A DNA stretch of 30,393 bases, from the NCBI GenBank assembly GCA_002338715.1, contig DDIR01000012.1:7415-37807 (forward strand). Reading direction: 5' to 3'. Below the pieces are notes generated by a model. That model had not been told where the DNA came from and did not search any database. It saw nothing but the letters and a program-made list of their open reading frames with translations. This DNA comes from Phycisphaerales bacterium UBA1845 (GTDB taxonomy: Bacteria > Planctomycetota > Phycisphaerae > UBA1845). Shown here piece after piece: positions 17,442 through 25,000 of the stretch (its first letter is position 1; each line of letters begins with the position of its first letter). The translations under genes and the position numbers were made by a program.

Positions 17442-18421
17442 GTCCGCGCAAACGTTTGTTCATTTCGATTTCAGTCCTCGTCCTCGTTCAGTTGACCGGG
17501 ACGGCTGGCTACATGATTCTCGAAGGCCAATCGTTTCTCGACTCGCTGTACATGACGGTCATCACGCTTTCGACCGTCGGATACCAGGAAGCGTTCCCGC
17601 TCGATCAATCGGGGCGCATCCTGACCATTGGCATCATCATTGTTGGATACAGCGCGGTTGCGATTTCGATTGCCAACCTCGTCTCACTCATTGTCGGCGG
17701 TGAGCTTCGTTCACACCGGGAGCGATTGCGCATGAAGGACAAGATTGCAAAACTAAGCGGACACACAATCATCTGTGGTTTCGGACGCATGGGCTCCAAC
17801 ATCGCCATGGACCTCGTGCGCGAAAACGCCGAGTGCGTCGTCATCGACCGGGACGTGCAGAGCGAACTTGAAGAACGCGGACTTCTGTATGTGCAAGGTG
17901 ACGCCACCAACGACCATGAACTCGAAGCCGCAGGCATTCGTCGGGCGGCCGCCTTGGTGACATGCCTCTCCAGCGATGCCGACAACGTCTACGTCACCCT
18001 CTCCGCCCGCGGCTTGTGCCCGACCGTCAAAATCATCGCCCGCGCCGAACAGAAATCGACCGAACCGAAGTTGAAGCGAGCCGGCGCCGATGCCGTCATC
18101 AGTCCGCAGACCATCGGCGCCAACAAAGCCGTCGGACTCCTAAGGCGACCTCACGTCGTCGACTTCGCAGACATGGCCGCCAAAGGCGTGGACATCGAAA
18201 TCGCCCAGTACCAGGTCGATGCCGGTTCGCCACTCGCAGGCAAAGCCCTCAAGGATTCCAGCATCCGCGAGCGGGCCGACGTGATGGTCGTGGCGATCAA
18301 ACGCGGTGACGGCAGGCAGGTCTTTGGTCCTGGCCCGCAGGAAGTCATCCAGGTCGACGACCAACTGATCGTTATCGGGCGCGGCGGGTTGGCTGACCGC
18401 CTCGAACGACTGAGCATTTAG
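17438..18421 (+). CDS. Two-TM potassium channel with RCK (TrkA-N/TrkA-C) domain
   Basis: A 327-residue ion channel subunit. It has one membrane helix (about 7-27), a pore loop with the potassium selectivity filter TVGYQ (46-50), a second helix (about 62-86), then an RCK domain: the Rossmann motif GFGRMG (114-119), the acidic end of beta-2 (VIDRD, 135-139), and a C-terminal TrkA-C module (VDAGSPLAGKALKD to the end). This is the MthK/YugO layout, a tetramer gated by ligands such as calcium, nucleotides or c-di-AMP. The frame is open from 17351, but the ATG at 17438 overlaps the stop of the glycosyltransferase gene and begins at the first membrane helix. Potassium flux function is firmly predicted; the gating ligand is not. 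Confidence 0.92.
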   Translation: MSPRKRLFISISVLVLVQLTGTAGYMILEGQSFLDSLYMTVITLSTVGYQEAFPLDQSGRILTIGIIIVGYSAVAISIANLVSLIVGGELRSHRERLRMKDKIAKLSGHTIICGFGRMGSNIAMDLVRENAECVVIDRDVQSELEERGLLYVQGDATNDHELEAAGIRRAAALVTCLSSDADNVYVTLSARGLCPTVKIIARAEQKSTEPKLKRAGADAVISPQTIGANKAVGLLRRPHVVDFADMAAKGVDIEIAQYQVDAGSPLAGKALKDSSIRERADVMVVAIKRGDGRQVFGPGPQEVIQVDDQLIVIGRGGLADRLERLSI

Positions 18422-18425
18422 CCAT

Positions 18426-18457
18426 CCAGTCCCTTTCTCAACCAGCCCCTTTCTCAA
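18426..18457. repeat. 16-bp tandem duplication
   Basis: CCAGTCCCTTTCTCAA (18426-18441) is followed directly by CCAGCCCCTTTCTCAA (18442-18457), differing at one base. It lies right after the potassium channel stop. The rest of the 245-base gap up to the kinase start holds TATGAT at 18481, without a matching -35, and otherwise nothing I can name. Confidence 0.7.
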
Positions 18458-18666
18458 ATAGACGAGGGCGCGAATATGGCTATGATATGCGCCGTCCATT
18501 AGGCGAGGTCTGGACGATTTGGGGTGATTGGGGGCAACACCAACCGGATCGTCCGCGTTCGGGACACATGGTGGGTTCAGACCAATCCCGGGCGGTAAGG
18601 CACATCAATACCACGTTGGATTTGGGGTCTGTCAGAATCTGATTCAGGCGGGAAGGGAGACTGGGG

Positions 18667-19542
18667 TTGGCTGATCTGCTGCCCGGCTACGGTTCGATTG
18701 AAGTTCTCGGGCAAGGTGCGCGATCGGTCATTCATCGCGTGGTTCACCAAGCCACGGGGAAGCACTACGCCCTCAAGCGCGTGGTGCGGCGCGAGCCCGA
18801 TGACCAGCGTTTCATCGAACAGGTCGAAACCGAATACGAAGTCTGTCATCCGCTGAAGCATGCGCACATCCGCCAGTGCATCTCGATCCATCGAAACAAA
18901 AAACTCCTTCGGACCGTCGAAGTCTTGATGATCATGGAGTACATCGAAGGGCTGACGATCGAACAGCATCGTCCGAATCGCTTGGAGCACTTCCTCGCGA
19001 TCTTCCGCAAAGTCGCGGCTGGCTTGCATGCTCTGCACGAAAGCGGACACGTCCATGCCGACATCAAACCGAACAATATCCTGCTCGGTAAGAACGGCGT
19101 CGTGAAAGTCATCGACTTCGGGCAAAGCTGCCCCATCGGACATCGCAAGAAACGCATCCAGGGGACGCCCGACTACATCGCCCCGGAACAGGTCCGCCGA
19201 CTCAACCTCGATCAGCGCACCGACGTCTACAACCTCGGCGCGACGATGTACTGGACGCTGACCGGAATCAACTATCCGACCGAAATCGCTGGCGCGTCAG
19301 CCGCTGACATCAGCCGCTCCGACGCACCGCGCTCGCCGCGCGAAATCAACGACAAGTTCCCGCTGGCGCTGAGCCAGCTCATCATGGAATGCTGCAAGTC
19401 AAATCCCAAGGATCGCCCCAAAGACATGGTGCAGGTTGATGGGCGACTCAAGACCGTGCAAAATCTCTGGCGTCAGAAACTCGAAGGCCTAAAAGCCAGC
19501 AAACGGGCAAGCATGTCGCAGGGCCCGGACCTCTTGGAGTAA
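18667..19542 (+). CDS. Soluble Hanks-type Ser/Thr protein kinase
   Basis: A 291-residue kinase that is almost only the catalytic domain, with no membrane or sensor domain. Visible elements are the glycine loop LGQGARSVIHRV, the ATP-binding Lys37 (YALKRV), the catalytic loop HADIKPNN (130-137; the HRD Arg is Ala), DFG (150-152) and GTPDYIAPEQ (166-175). All catalytic residues are kept, while the Arg-to-Ala change suggests activity without activation-loop phosphorylation control. The start is a TTG at 18667: an in-frame TGA at 18640 limits the frame, no earlier ATG exists, and AAGGGAG lies seven bases upstream. A PPP-like phosphatase follows 108 bases downstream on the same strand, so the two may act on the same substrates. 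Confidence 0.92.
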   Translation: MADLLPGYGSIEVLGQGARSVIHRVVHQATGKHYALKRVVRREPDDQRFIEQVETEYEVCHPLKHAHIRQCISIHRNKKLLRTVEVLMIMEYIEGLTIEQHRPNRLEHFLAIFRKVAAGLHALHESGHVHADIKPNNILLGKNGVVKVIDFGQSCPIGHRKKRIQGTPDYIAPEQVRRLNLDQRTDVYNLGATMYWTLTGINYPTEIAGASAADISRSDAPRSPREINDKFPLALSQLIMECCKSNPKDRPKDMVQVDGRLKTVQNLWRQKLEGLKASKRASMSQGPDLLE

Positions 19543-19650
19543 TTGCAATTTCGGCTGGAATCTGGCAGAAGACGATCTTGGACTTTATCAACACGAGCGC
19601 GTTCAAAAGCCCGATGTGAATGCGAACAGCAACTGGATAACTCGATCAGC

Positions 19651-20520
19651 ATGAGCATTGACATCGCCCAACGGATACAGGAAGACGCCGACACCTACCG
19701 CGCAGCCGCCCGACTCAATCGCGCCGAAGAGTGCCTCCAGGGATCCACAATCGTCTTGCCCAACTACGGGCAGCTCGTTGTCACCGGCGACCTCCATGGC
19801 CACCGCCGCAACTTCGAGCGCATCGTCAAATTCTGCGACCTCGAACACGCCCCCGCCCGCCATATCGTCCTCCATGAAATCATCCACGAAGAACCGCAAG
19901 GCATCGACGCGCACGACATGTCGCACGAGGTATTACTGGAAGCCGCAAGGTGGAAAACCGAATACCCTGAACAGGTCCACTTCATTCAAAGCAACCACGA
20001 ACTCGCCCAGCTCATCGAACAGGACATCACCAAGGGCGGTCGCGTCGTCACCTACAGCTTCCTCGCGGGCATGCGCCAGACTTACGGCGAGTCGTACATC
20101 ATCGTCGCCGACGCGCTGCTCGATTTCATCGCGTCGTATCCGCTCGCAGTCCGGACGGCCAACCGCGTCATGATTTCCCATTCACTACCCAGCCCGGACA
20201 TGATGCGCACGTTTGACCCCACCGTCTTGAATCGCACACCCAAAGGCCGCGACATCGGCGACGGCGGCAGCGCCTACCAACTCGTGTGGGGCCGTCATCA
20301 GACCCAACAGCAACTCGACGAACTCGCGCAAATCTTCGACGTCGACATTTTCATCTGTGGCCACCAACCGCAGGAATCCGGCTACGATGTGGTCGGCAAC
20401 CGCCTCATCATCATCGCCAGCGACCACAACCACGGCGTGATGCTGCCGTTCGACCTGAAAAAACCCTACCAAACCGAAGACCTGGTCAGCGCCATTCGCC
20501 CGCTGGCGTCGATCGCATAA
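19651..20520 (+). CDS. PPP-like metallophosphoesterase with variant second metal motif
   Basis: A 289-residue soluble protein of the calcineurin-like/PPP phosphatase superfamily. Motif I GDLHGH (46-51), motif III SNHE (114-117), SHS (176-178) and GHQP (237-240) are in place. Motif II, normally GDYVDRGP, aligns with residues 75-82 reading HEIIHEEP: the bridging Asp would be Glu76 and the Arg a Glu. Either the metal site is altered or this is a distinct branch. The open frame reaches back to the kinase stop, but the 36 codons before ATG 19651 are Arg-rich with no family character, so the ATG is preferred; its ribosome-binding site is weak. Following a Ser/Thr kinase, it is plausibly the opposing phosphatase. 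Confidence 0.82.
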   Translation: MSIDIAQRIQEDADTYRAAARLNRAEECLQGSTIVLPNYGQLVVTGDLHGHRRNFERIVKFCDLEHAPARHIVLHEIIHEEPQGIDAHDMSHEVLLEAARWKTEYPEQVHFIQSNHELAQLIEQDITKGGRVVTYSFLAGMRQTYGESYIIVADALLDFIASYPLAVRTANRVMISHSLPSPDMMRTFDPTVLNRTPKGRDIGDGGSAYQLVWGRHQTQQQLDELAQIFDVDIFICGHQPQESGYDVVGNRLIIIASDHNHGVMLPFDLKKPYQTEDLVSAIRPLASIA

Positions 20521-20735
20521 TTCACCAACTGTCTACCTCCGATTTACTACAAACGCGTCTACTGGACTTGGTGGAAATTAGTTGATGCGTCAATGGCTAC
20601 GGCTGGTAGAGTTCGAGCAACTCCGCGACGAAACAAATTGACACTACCCAATCCATTGGTGCGCATGATCGCTTGCGCATCGATTGTATGAACTTGTCCA
20701 ACCATCTCATATCAACGCCCAACGCCAAAACTGTG

Positions 20736-20764
20736 TTGCTTGGCCCTTGAGGCGCTATTACTAT
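20736..20764 (+). promoter_or_regulatory. Candidate promoter for the S41 peptidase gene
   Basis: TTGCTT (20736-20741) and TACTAT (20759-20764) are 17 bases apart, giving a start near 20771 and a leader of about 64 bases. The 314-base gap 20521-20834 also has an isolated TTGACA at 20638 with no partner -10; no terminator for the phosphatase was found in it. Confidence 0.45.
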
Positions 20765-20781
20765 GGGCTTTCGTATCTGAA

Positions 20782-20800
20782 CCGTGTGCCCCACACACGG
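20782..20800 (+). other. Perfect hairpin in the S41 gene leader
   Basis: CCGTGTG and CACACGG flank CCCCA, a perfect 7-bp stem with a five-base loop, 34 bases before the ATG of the peptidase. No T-run follows, so it is not a terminator. It may protect the mRNA or bind a regulator; there is no further support. Confidence 0.4.
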
Positions 20801-20834
20801 TCGGCTGGCGTTCCCCTTCTTGGAGAAACTGAAT

Positions 20835-22307
20835 ATGGCTCCCCATCAACCGCTTCGTACGTGTGCGCTCGCAGGTTTGCTGATGTTGGTTGGAACCGGC
20901 TGCATTATCCGCGAACCTTACACCCGAAATCTCGACACCCTCACGAAGCCCCAAGCACAAGCCGACCTCGATTATCTCCAGACGCAGATCGTCGCGATTC
21001 ATCCCAAGCCCGAGTGCCCCGAGCCGCCCAGCCTTGATGAGCGCGTCACGCAGATCAAAGACGGACTAGCCGACTCGGTGTCGCGCGAAGACCTGCGCTT
21101 GCGCGTTTCAGAAATCCTCGCGTCGCTTCACGATTCGCACTCGACCACGTTCATGCTCGGATCGTTCTTTGACCACACGCGCAGCGGCATGCCGGCATTT
21201 CCGTTGCTGCTTCGCGCCAATTCAGACGGCATGACCATTCTCGATGTCGCCGAAGGCATCGATAACCCCGCGCTCGAACTCGGCGCGACCATCACGGCCA
21301 TCGATGGCCAACCGATGCCAACGCTGATCGATCGATACGAACGATACGCCTGCGCAGAAACGCATAGCCAGCGCCTGGTCATTCTTGAAATGCTTCTGCC
21401 GGCAATGCTCTGGCGAGACAACGGACCGGCTGACTCCTACGACATAACGCTGAAGTCAAAGGACGGATCCACGAAAACCGTCGCCGTGCCAGCCAGCACC
21501 TATCGCTTCGCGAGTTTGAAACCCAACCCAAACAACGAACCATTCCCCCACGAATTCTACGACAACGATCGCGCCTGCATGCTGCACGCCGAAACGTTCA
21601 ACGGGAACCAAGCCGAGGCATTTCACGCGAAACTCGATGTCGTGTTTGGCGAATTGAAGGAGCGCAATTGCAACGTGCTCATCGTCGACGTGCGCCGAAA
21701 CGCCGGCGGTTCGACGTCGCTTCCCTTCGACCTCCTGCGCCGCGTCGCCAAGGAACCGATCCGCAGCGGGCAGAAAAACTGGCGATATTCAAATGCCTAC
21801 TGCCAGGCGATGAAGATCAGCGGGCTGCATCAGCGCAAGATTTCTTCGATCTGGCTCTTCGATTGCATCCTGCCGCTGCAATGGTTCAACCCCGTCGATC
21901 GTTCGCGTTTCGAAGCCGACGGCGAATGGCTCCGATCGAAACCGTCGACGATCGCGCCGTACGAAACGCATTGGCCCGGACAGCTTGTCGTCCTGACGGA
22001 TCGCTGGAGCGCCTCTGCCGCCGTCGATCTTGCGTCGTTGGCCCAGGACAACAAACTCGCAGCCATCGCGGGGGAAGAAACCGGTGGACGAGCCAGCTAT
22101 TGCGGCGAAATCGCAACGCTGCTATTGCCAAACAGTGGCATCACCGCGCAGGTATCAAGTTCCATCTGGACCCGCGCGAGCGGTGTTCAGGACGATCGCG
22201 GCGTCATCCCGGACATTCCCGTCAATCCCGAACTCGACAACGCGACCATCGTGCGGACGATCATGGATTCGCTCCCGGCCACATCGATGCAGACCGATCC
22301 GGCATGA
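20835..22307 (+). CDS. S41-family (C-terminal processing type) peptidase lipoprotein
   Basis: A 490-residue lipoprotein (signal peptide ending LVGTGC, lipid Cys23) with an S41 peptidase domain. A helical N-terminal part precedes a PDZ-like segment (GMTILDVAEG ... GATITAIDGQPM), then the protease core: VLIVDVRRNAGGS and the nucleophile region RWSASAAVDLASLA with Ser392/Ser394. The next motif, GEETGGRA, has Glu where CtpA has its catalytic Lys (GEKTFGKG), so it resembles the tricorn-like S41B branch, which uses a Ser/His/Glu system. A PDIPVNPE segment near the end is typical of S41B. The ATG at 20835 is preceded by GGAG; the frame is open from 20784. Likely task: cell-envelope protein degradation or quality control. 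Confidence 0.88.
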   Translation: MAPHQPLRTCALAGLLMLVGTGCIIREPYTRNLDTLTKPQAQADLDYLQTQIVAIHPKPECPEPPSLDERVTQIKDGLADSVSREDLRLRVSEILASLHDSHSTTFMLGSFFDHTRSGMPAFPLLLRANSDGMTILDVAEGIDNPALELGATITAIDGQPMPTLIDRYERYACAETHSQRLVILEMLLPAMLWRDNGPADSYDITLKSKDGSTKTVAVPASTYRFASLKPNPNNEPFPHEFYDNDRACMLHAETFNGNQAEAFHAKLDVVFGELKERNCNVLIVDVRRNAGGSTSLPFDLLRRVAKEPIRSGQKNWRYSNAYCQAMKISGLHQRKISSIWLFDCILPLQWFNPVDRSRFEADGEWLRSKPSTIAPYETHWPGQLVVLTDRWSASAAVDLASLAQDNKLAAIAGEETGGRASYCGEIATLLLPNSGITAQVSSSIWTRASGVQDDRGVIPDIPVNPELDNATIVRTIMDSLPATSMQTDPA

Positions 22308-22364
22308 CACGTTCGACTATTTGTCGGTAGAAACAGATGTACGCAATGGATGGGAGTCGCCGCG

Positions 22365-22637
22365 TCACGCAACGGTGATTTCCAGACCGCCGACGTCCAG
22401 TTCGCGCCAAGCGGCTTGGTTTGCTTCGCTGAGTTGCGCGCACAGCAAGCCTGTTTCGCGGCGTGATGGCTGAACGCTTCTGATGATATCAACCGACTGT
22501 ACCACGATTGGCTCGTCGATGGTGGGAATTGTGAAGGTCATGCCTTTTTCAATCGTACCGCTGACGATCTTGCCGCACACAACCGGTCCGCGTCCGCGAA
22601 TGCTGAAGGTATGATCGATGACGAATTGACGGGCCAT
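22365..22637 (-). CDS. Stand-alone EF-Tu domain-2-like beta-barrel protein
   Basis: A 90-residue protein that matches domain 2 of translation GTPases: FSIRGRGPVVCGKIVSG (11-27) followed by TIEKGM corresponds to the EF-Tu pattern of FsIxGRGtVvtGrV..G.I..GD. There is no GTPase domain and no third domain. Small proteins like this exist in several bacteria and have no settled function. The frame opens at 22688, but GGAG about ten bases before the ATG at 22637 and the start of homology favour the shorter form. It begins 17 bases after the stop of the Imm21-like gene and so forms a two-gene unit with it. Possible roles are a fold-only binding module or an EF-Tu mimic; neither is proven. Confidence 0.78.
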   Translation of the reverse strand: MARQFVIDHTFSIRGRGPVVCGKIVSGTIEKGMTFTIPTIDEPIVVQSVDIIRSVQPSRRETGLLCAQLSEANQAAWRELDVGGLEITVA

Positions 22638-22654
22638 CGTGTGTTCACTCCATA

Positions 22655-23680
22655 CTACTTGACTACAGGTCGCAACTCGATGACGCATACACTGCCGCCG
22701 AGCCCTTCGGAGTCTTCGATTTCGCCCGCGAATATTTTATACGCGCCGGCTTGGATACGAACAGTGTTTTCGGAATCGTCCGGCGCCGGGGCCTCCGCAA
22801 TCGCGTCAAACAGGAGCAATGCCTCGCCCTCGACATTCCACCGCTTGCCTGTGTCGACCAACGCAACCGCATCGCGTTTCCAAACCGCCGCTTCCACAAT
22901 CTCCTCTTCGTCGCCCGCCCCTTCGCTGATCGACGCGATTCGAACGCTGCCCGTCGATTCATCCACCGCACAAGCCGTCGCCAACGCCCCGGAAAACACC
23001 AGTCCCAAACCATCGCCAACAGGAATCAAACCAAAGCGATCAGGAATTCCCATCGCCTGCCCAACGTGCGTCTTTGGATCCAAGAGCGCGAACGGATCGA
23101 TCATTCCGCCAACCATCAGCTCGCTTTCGTCGAGCGCCTTCCATTCATTGCACAACGACGCGGGCAGAATCACATGCGGCGACATTTCATCCGACATGAC
23201 GCGAACACATCCGCCGTCGTCTGCCGCACTGTCCACATCATCGCGGACCGGTTCAGTGTCAGCCGGCTGAATGCTCTGAATGACCCGCTCCCACATCGGC
23301 TCGTCTTCGTCAAAGTTACCAGGCGTCTTGACGATGCCCACTTTGGCGACCTTATCACCAATCGGAAACATCATGTCCCATTGATAGCCTTCGATCCCCT
23401 GCATCTTGTATTGCGTATGAAGCAGTGACTCGATCATGCCCGGACGAATGCCGGACTCGCCGCGCCGAACGATCGTCAGATTGATCGCAGCATTGCCCAT
23501 CACCGGCGCATTGAGAATGAAATTGCGGAGTTGTCCGACCACCGCATCATTCGGAAACAGCTCGATGACCAACATTTCCAAAGCGCCGCGCTTCTTGGCT
23601 TCAAAGAAATACATCCCGCGCTTTTGCTTCAGGTGCTCGGGGTATTCAAACGTCAGCACGTCGTCGCGATGCGTATTCAT
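22655..23680 (-). CDS. Two-domain protein: DUF1795/PsbP-like N-half and Imm21-like C-half
   Basis: A 341-residue soluble protein without signal peptide. Residues 1-140 (a Tyr/Pro start, AINLTIVRRG, GIVKTPGNFDEDEPMWERVIQSI) recall the DUF1795/PsbP-MOG1 fold often seen in proteins tied to secretion systems and their immunity proteins. Residues 165-341 resemble immunity protein 21 (Imm21) of polymorphic toxin systems: HVILPASLCNEW, then FGLIPVGDGLGLVF (217-229), GEALLLFDA (285-293), and the terminal GAYKIFAGEIE ... CVIELRP. The link was made from memory of the family pattern and needs a profile search. An acidic linker (141-165) separates the halves. No toxin gene lies in the window. It leads a two-gene unit with the EF-Tu-D2-like gene. 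Confidence 0.55.
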   Translation of the reverse strand: MNTHRDDVLTFEYPEHLKQKRGMYFFEAKKRGALEMLVIELFPNDAVVGQLRNFILNAPVMGNAAINLTIVRRGESGIRPGMIESLLHTQYKMQGIEGYQWDMMFPIGDKVAKVGIVKTPGNFDEDEPMWERVIQSIQPADTEPVRDDVDSAADDGGCVRVMSDEMSPHVILPASLCNEWKALDESELMVGGMIDPFALLDPKTHVGQAMGIPDRFGLIPVGDGLGLVFSGALATACAVDESTGSVRIASISEGAGDEEEIVEAAVWKRDAVALVDTGKRWNVEGEALLLFDAIAEAPAPDDSENTVRIQAGAYKIFAGEIEDSEGLGGSVCVIELRPVVK

Positions 23681-23772
23681 ATCTCTGCACTCGACAGGGA
23701 ATCGTTTGTCGCCAAAGGTCCGGTAACCAAACTATAAGCCCAATTGTAATTTGTTTTTACACTCTTGTGCGA

Positions 23773-23801
23773 TTGAAAACGAAACTGGTGACCGCTACAC
23801 T
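23773..23801 (+). promoter_or_regulatory. Promoter of a candidate small RNA
   Basis: TTGAAA (23773-23778) and TACACT (23796-23801) are exactly 17 bases apart on the plus strand. The predicted start near 23808 lies in a stretch with no plus-strand gene until 24176, and a terminator occurs about 95 bases later. Confidence 0.55.
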
Positions 23802-23807
23802 TGCCCC

Positions 23808-23904
23808 CGGGTTGAGAGAAAAGTAAATCTGCTTTCGTTGTGATACACCCGAAAGCGATCGTACTGAAGAGAGAGCGACGCCGCCGCGTGGGCTCTCTTT
23901 TTTT
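23808..23904 (+). ncRNA. Candidate small RNA or terminated leader of about 97 nt
   Basis: A sigma70-like promoter (23773-23801) and a strong rho-independent terminator (23870-23904) bracket a stretch with no open reading frame of note. The predicted RNA has an internal hairpin, GCTTTCG and CGAAAGC around a twelve-base loop (about 23831-23856), then the terminator hairpin. It is divergent from the Imm21-like gene and upstream of the PEP-CTERM gene. Two readings are open: an independent small RNA, or an attenuated leader of the PEP-CTERM gene whose terminator can be bypassed. No known riboswitch family was recognised. Confidence 0.5.
23870..23904 (+). terminator. Rho-independent terminator in the 23.7-24.2 kb gap
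   Basis: AGAGAGC (23870-23876) pairs with GCTCTCT (23892-23898) around a 15-base GC-rich loop and runs into seven T residues (23898-23904). On the minus strand no T-run follows, so it acts on plus-strand transcripts, although no plus-strand gene lies just upstream. Confidence 0.75.
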
Positions 23905-24033
23905 GTATTGATGACTTTTTGCGTTTATGGGTTGGGGAATCTGTATTGAGGTAAGACGTTGGAGTATCGTCCGATAATAGCACACTCCATTTAGCTTCAT
24001 TCCCTCAAAAATAAACGAAGCGTCGAGCATTGT

Positions 24034-24155
24034 CCCGGAAGCAACCGGGCAACGCCTGCTTGGAAATGCGCGTATTTCTCCGGCGCGATCATGCGCCGTT
24101 TTGCCAGATGGTCCCCTTCGCCACGAAGGGAAAAATGGTTGCCGGCCAACTCCGG
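24034..24155 (+). other. Hairpin-rich leader upstream of the PEP-CTERM gene
   Basis: Five short inverted repeats lie one after another: CCCGG/CCGGG (24034-24049), GAAAT/ATTTC (24063-24078), CGGCGC/GCGCCG (24081-24098), CCCTTCG/CGAAGGG (24114-24130) and CCGG/CCGG (24142-24155). The last ends 20 bases before the ATG at 24176. None is followed by a T-run. A GATAAT at 23973 might be the -10 of its promoter, though the matching -35 is poor. The array suggests a structured 5' untranslated region with possible regulatory function; I could not match it to a known riboswitch class. Confidence 0.5.
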
Positions 24156-24175
24156 TAAATAAAGGAATCTCTCAG

Positions 24176-24970
24176 ATGAACAGGAAGTCTCTCGCAGTCG
24201 CTCTCTCACTCGCCGTCTTTGCCACCGGTAGCATCGCGCAAGCCGGATTCGATTCGTTCGTCATCCGCAATGGTGCGAGTGGCGCTCCGACCATTCAACC
24301 CAACAATACCTACGTTCCCGGTGCAACAGAATTCGTCATCAGCCAGGGGGGAATGAAAGCCGCCCTCGGCTCCAACGACATCAACGGAATCACCGTCGGC
24401 GACATCTCGCAGCTCACCATCACCCGTCACGACGACACCACCCGCTTTTCCAACGGATCAGGACCAGCCGTCGCGCCCTACTTCAACATGTGGGTCACCG
24501 ATGGCCTGGGCAACTATGCCGTCGTCGCCAACGAACCGTCCAACCCCGCATTTCAGCCGCTGTTCTCGCTCAACGGCGATGGCAGCAAGACATACGATCT
24601 CGACTATACCGACCTGGCCGACAAGACCGTGAAGGTCTATGAGACCCCCGGCTGGAACACCAACTCGTCGTGGATCCACAACCTCTTCGGATCAGACCCG
24701 CTGACCTTCAGTGACATCGCATCGCTCGAGATCTCAGCGCCGTCAGCCGCCTACATCCAGAATGGATCCAACGGCGTCGGCTCGGGTGCACCGGACGTGC
24801 TCGGTACCGATGTGGCCTACGGTTTCAACTGGGTCTTCGGTGACACGCTCGCCAACTACGTGTCGGGCATGGAAGGTTACGTCGTCTCCGGATTCAACGT
24901 CGCCCCGGAACCCGTCAGCCTGACGATGCTCGCACTCGGCGGTTTGATGGTGATCCGTCGCCGTAAGTAA
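24176..24970 (+). CDS. PEP-CTERM sorting-domain protein
   Basis: A 264-residue exported protein. The signal peptide is cleaved after Ala23 (IAQA/GFD). The C-terminus has the sorting signal: Pro-Glu-Pro (244-246), a hydrophobic helix (SLTMLALGGLMVI) and the basic end RRRK. An exosortase should recognise this signal and release or anchor the protein with surface polysaccharide; no exosortase is in the window. The body is Asn/Gly/Ser/Asp-rich, lacks cysteine, and shows no domain I know. AAGGAA lies twelve bases before the ATG at 24176, with the frame open to 24101. It is preceded by a structured leader and closed by a strong terminator, so it is monocistronic. Confidence 0.88.
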   Translation: MNRKSLAVALSLAVFATGSIAQAGFDSFVIRNGASGAPTIQPNNTYVPGATEFVISQGGMKAALGSNDINGITVGDISQLTITRHDDTTRFSNGSGPAVAPYFNMWVTDGLGNYAVVANEPSNPAFQPLFSLNGDGSKTYDLDYTDLADKTVKVYETPGWNTNSSWIHNLFGSDPLTFSDIASLEISAPSAAYIQNGSNGVGSGAPDVLGTDVAYGFNWVFGDTLANYVSGMEGYVVSGFNVAPEPVSLTMLALGGLMVIRRRK

Positions 24971-25000
24971 GAAGACGTCCAAACCAATCAGGAAACAACG

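Noticed and set aside
20638..20669. TTGACA at 20638 as promoter of the S41 gene
   Set aside because: The nearest -10-like hexamer (CATGAT) is 20 bases away; the TTGCTT-17-TACTAT pair further down fits better.
20597..20834. Possible group II intron remnant suggested by the CCGTGTG/CACACGG hairpin
   Set aside because: No domain V-like sequence and no maturase fragment; the hairpin alone is not enough.
24103..24130. Sigma54-type promoter ahead of the PEP-CTERM gene, as reported for some PEP-CTERM regulons
   Set aside because: The GG and GC pairs near 24110-24121 are eight bases apart instead of ten and the flanks do not fit TGGCAC and TTGC.
24034..24155. A c-di-GMP-I or cobalamin riboswitch in the PEP-CTERM leader
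   Set aside because: The GGGCAA near 24047 is suggestive, but the GAAA tetraloop receptor and the GACGCAAAGCC core, or a B12 box, are missing.
23677..24209. Minus-strand frames of 117 and 70 codons in the 23.7-24.2 kb gap
   Set aside because: No recognisable protein character, and they run through the terminator and hairpin array.
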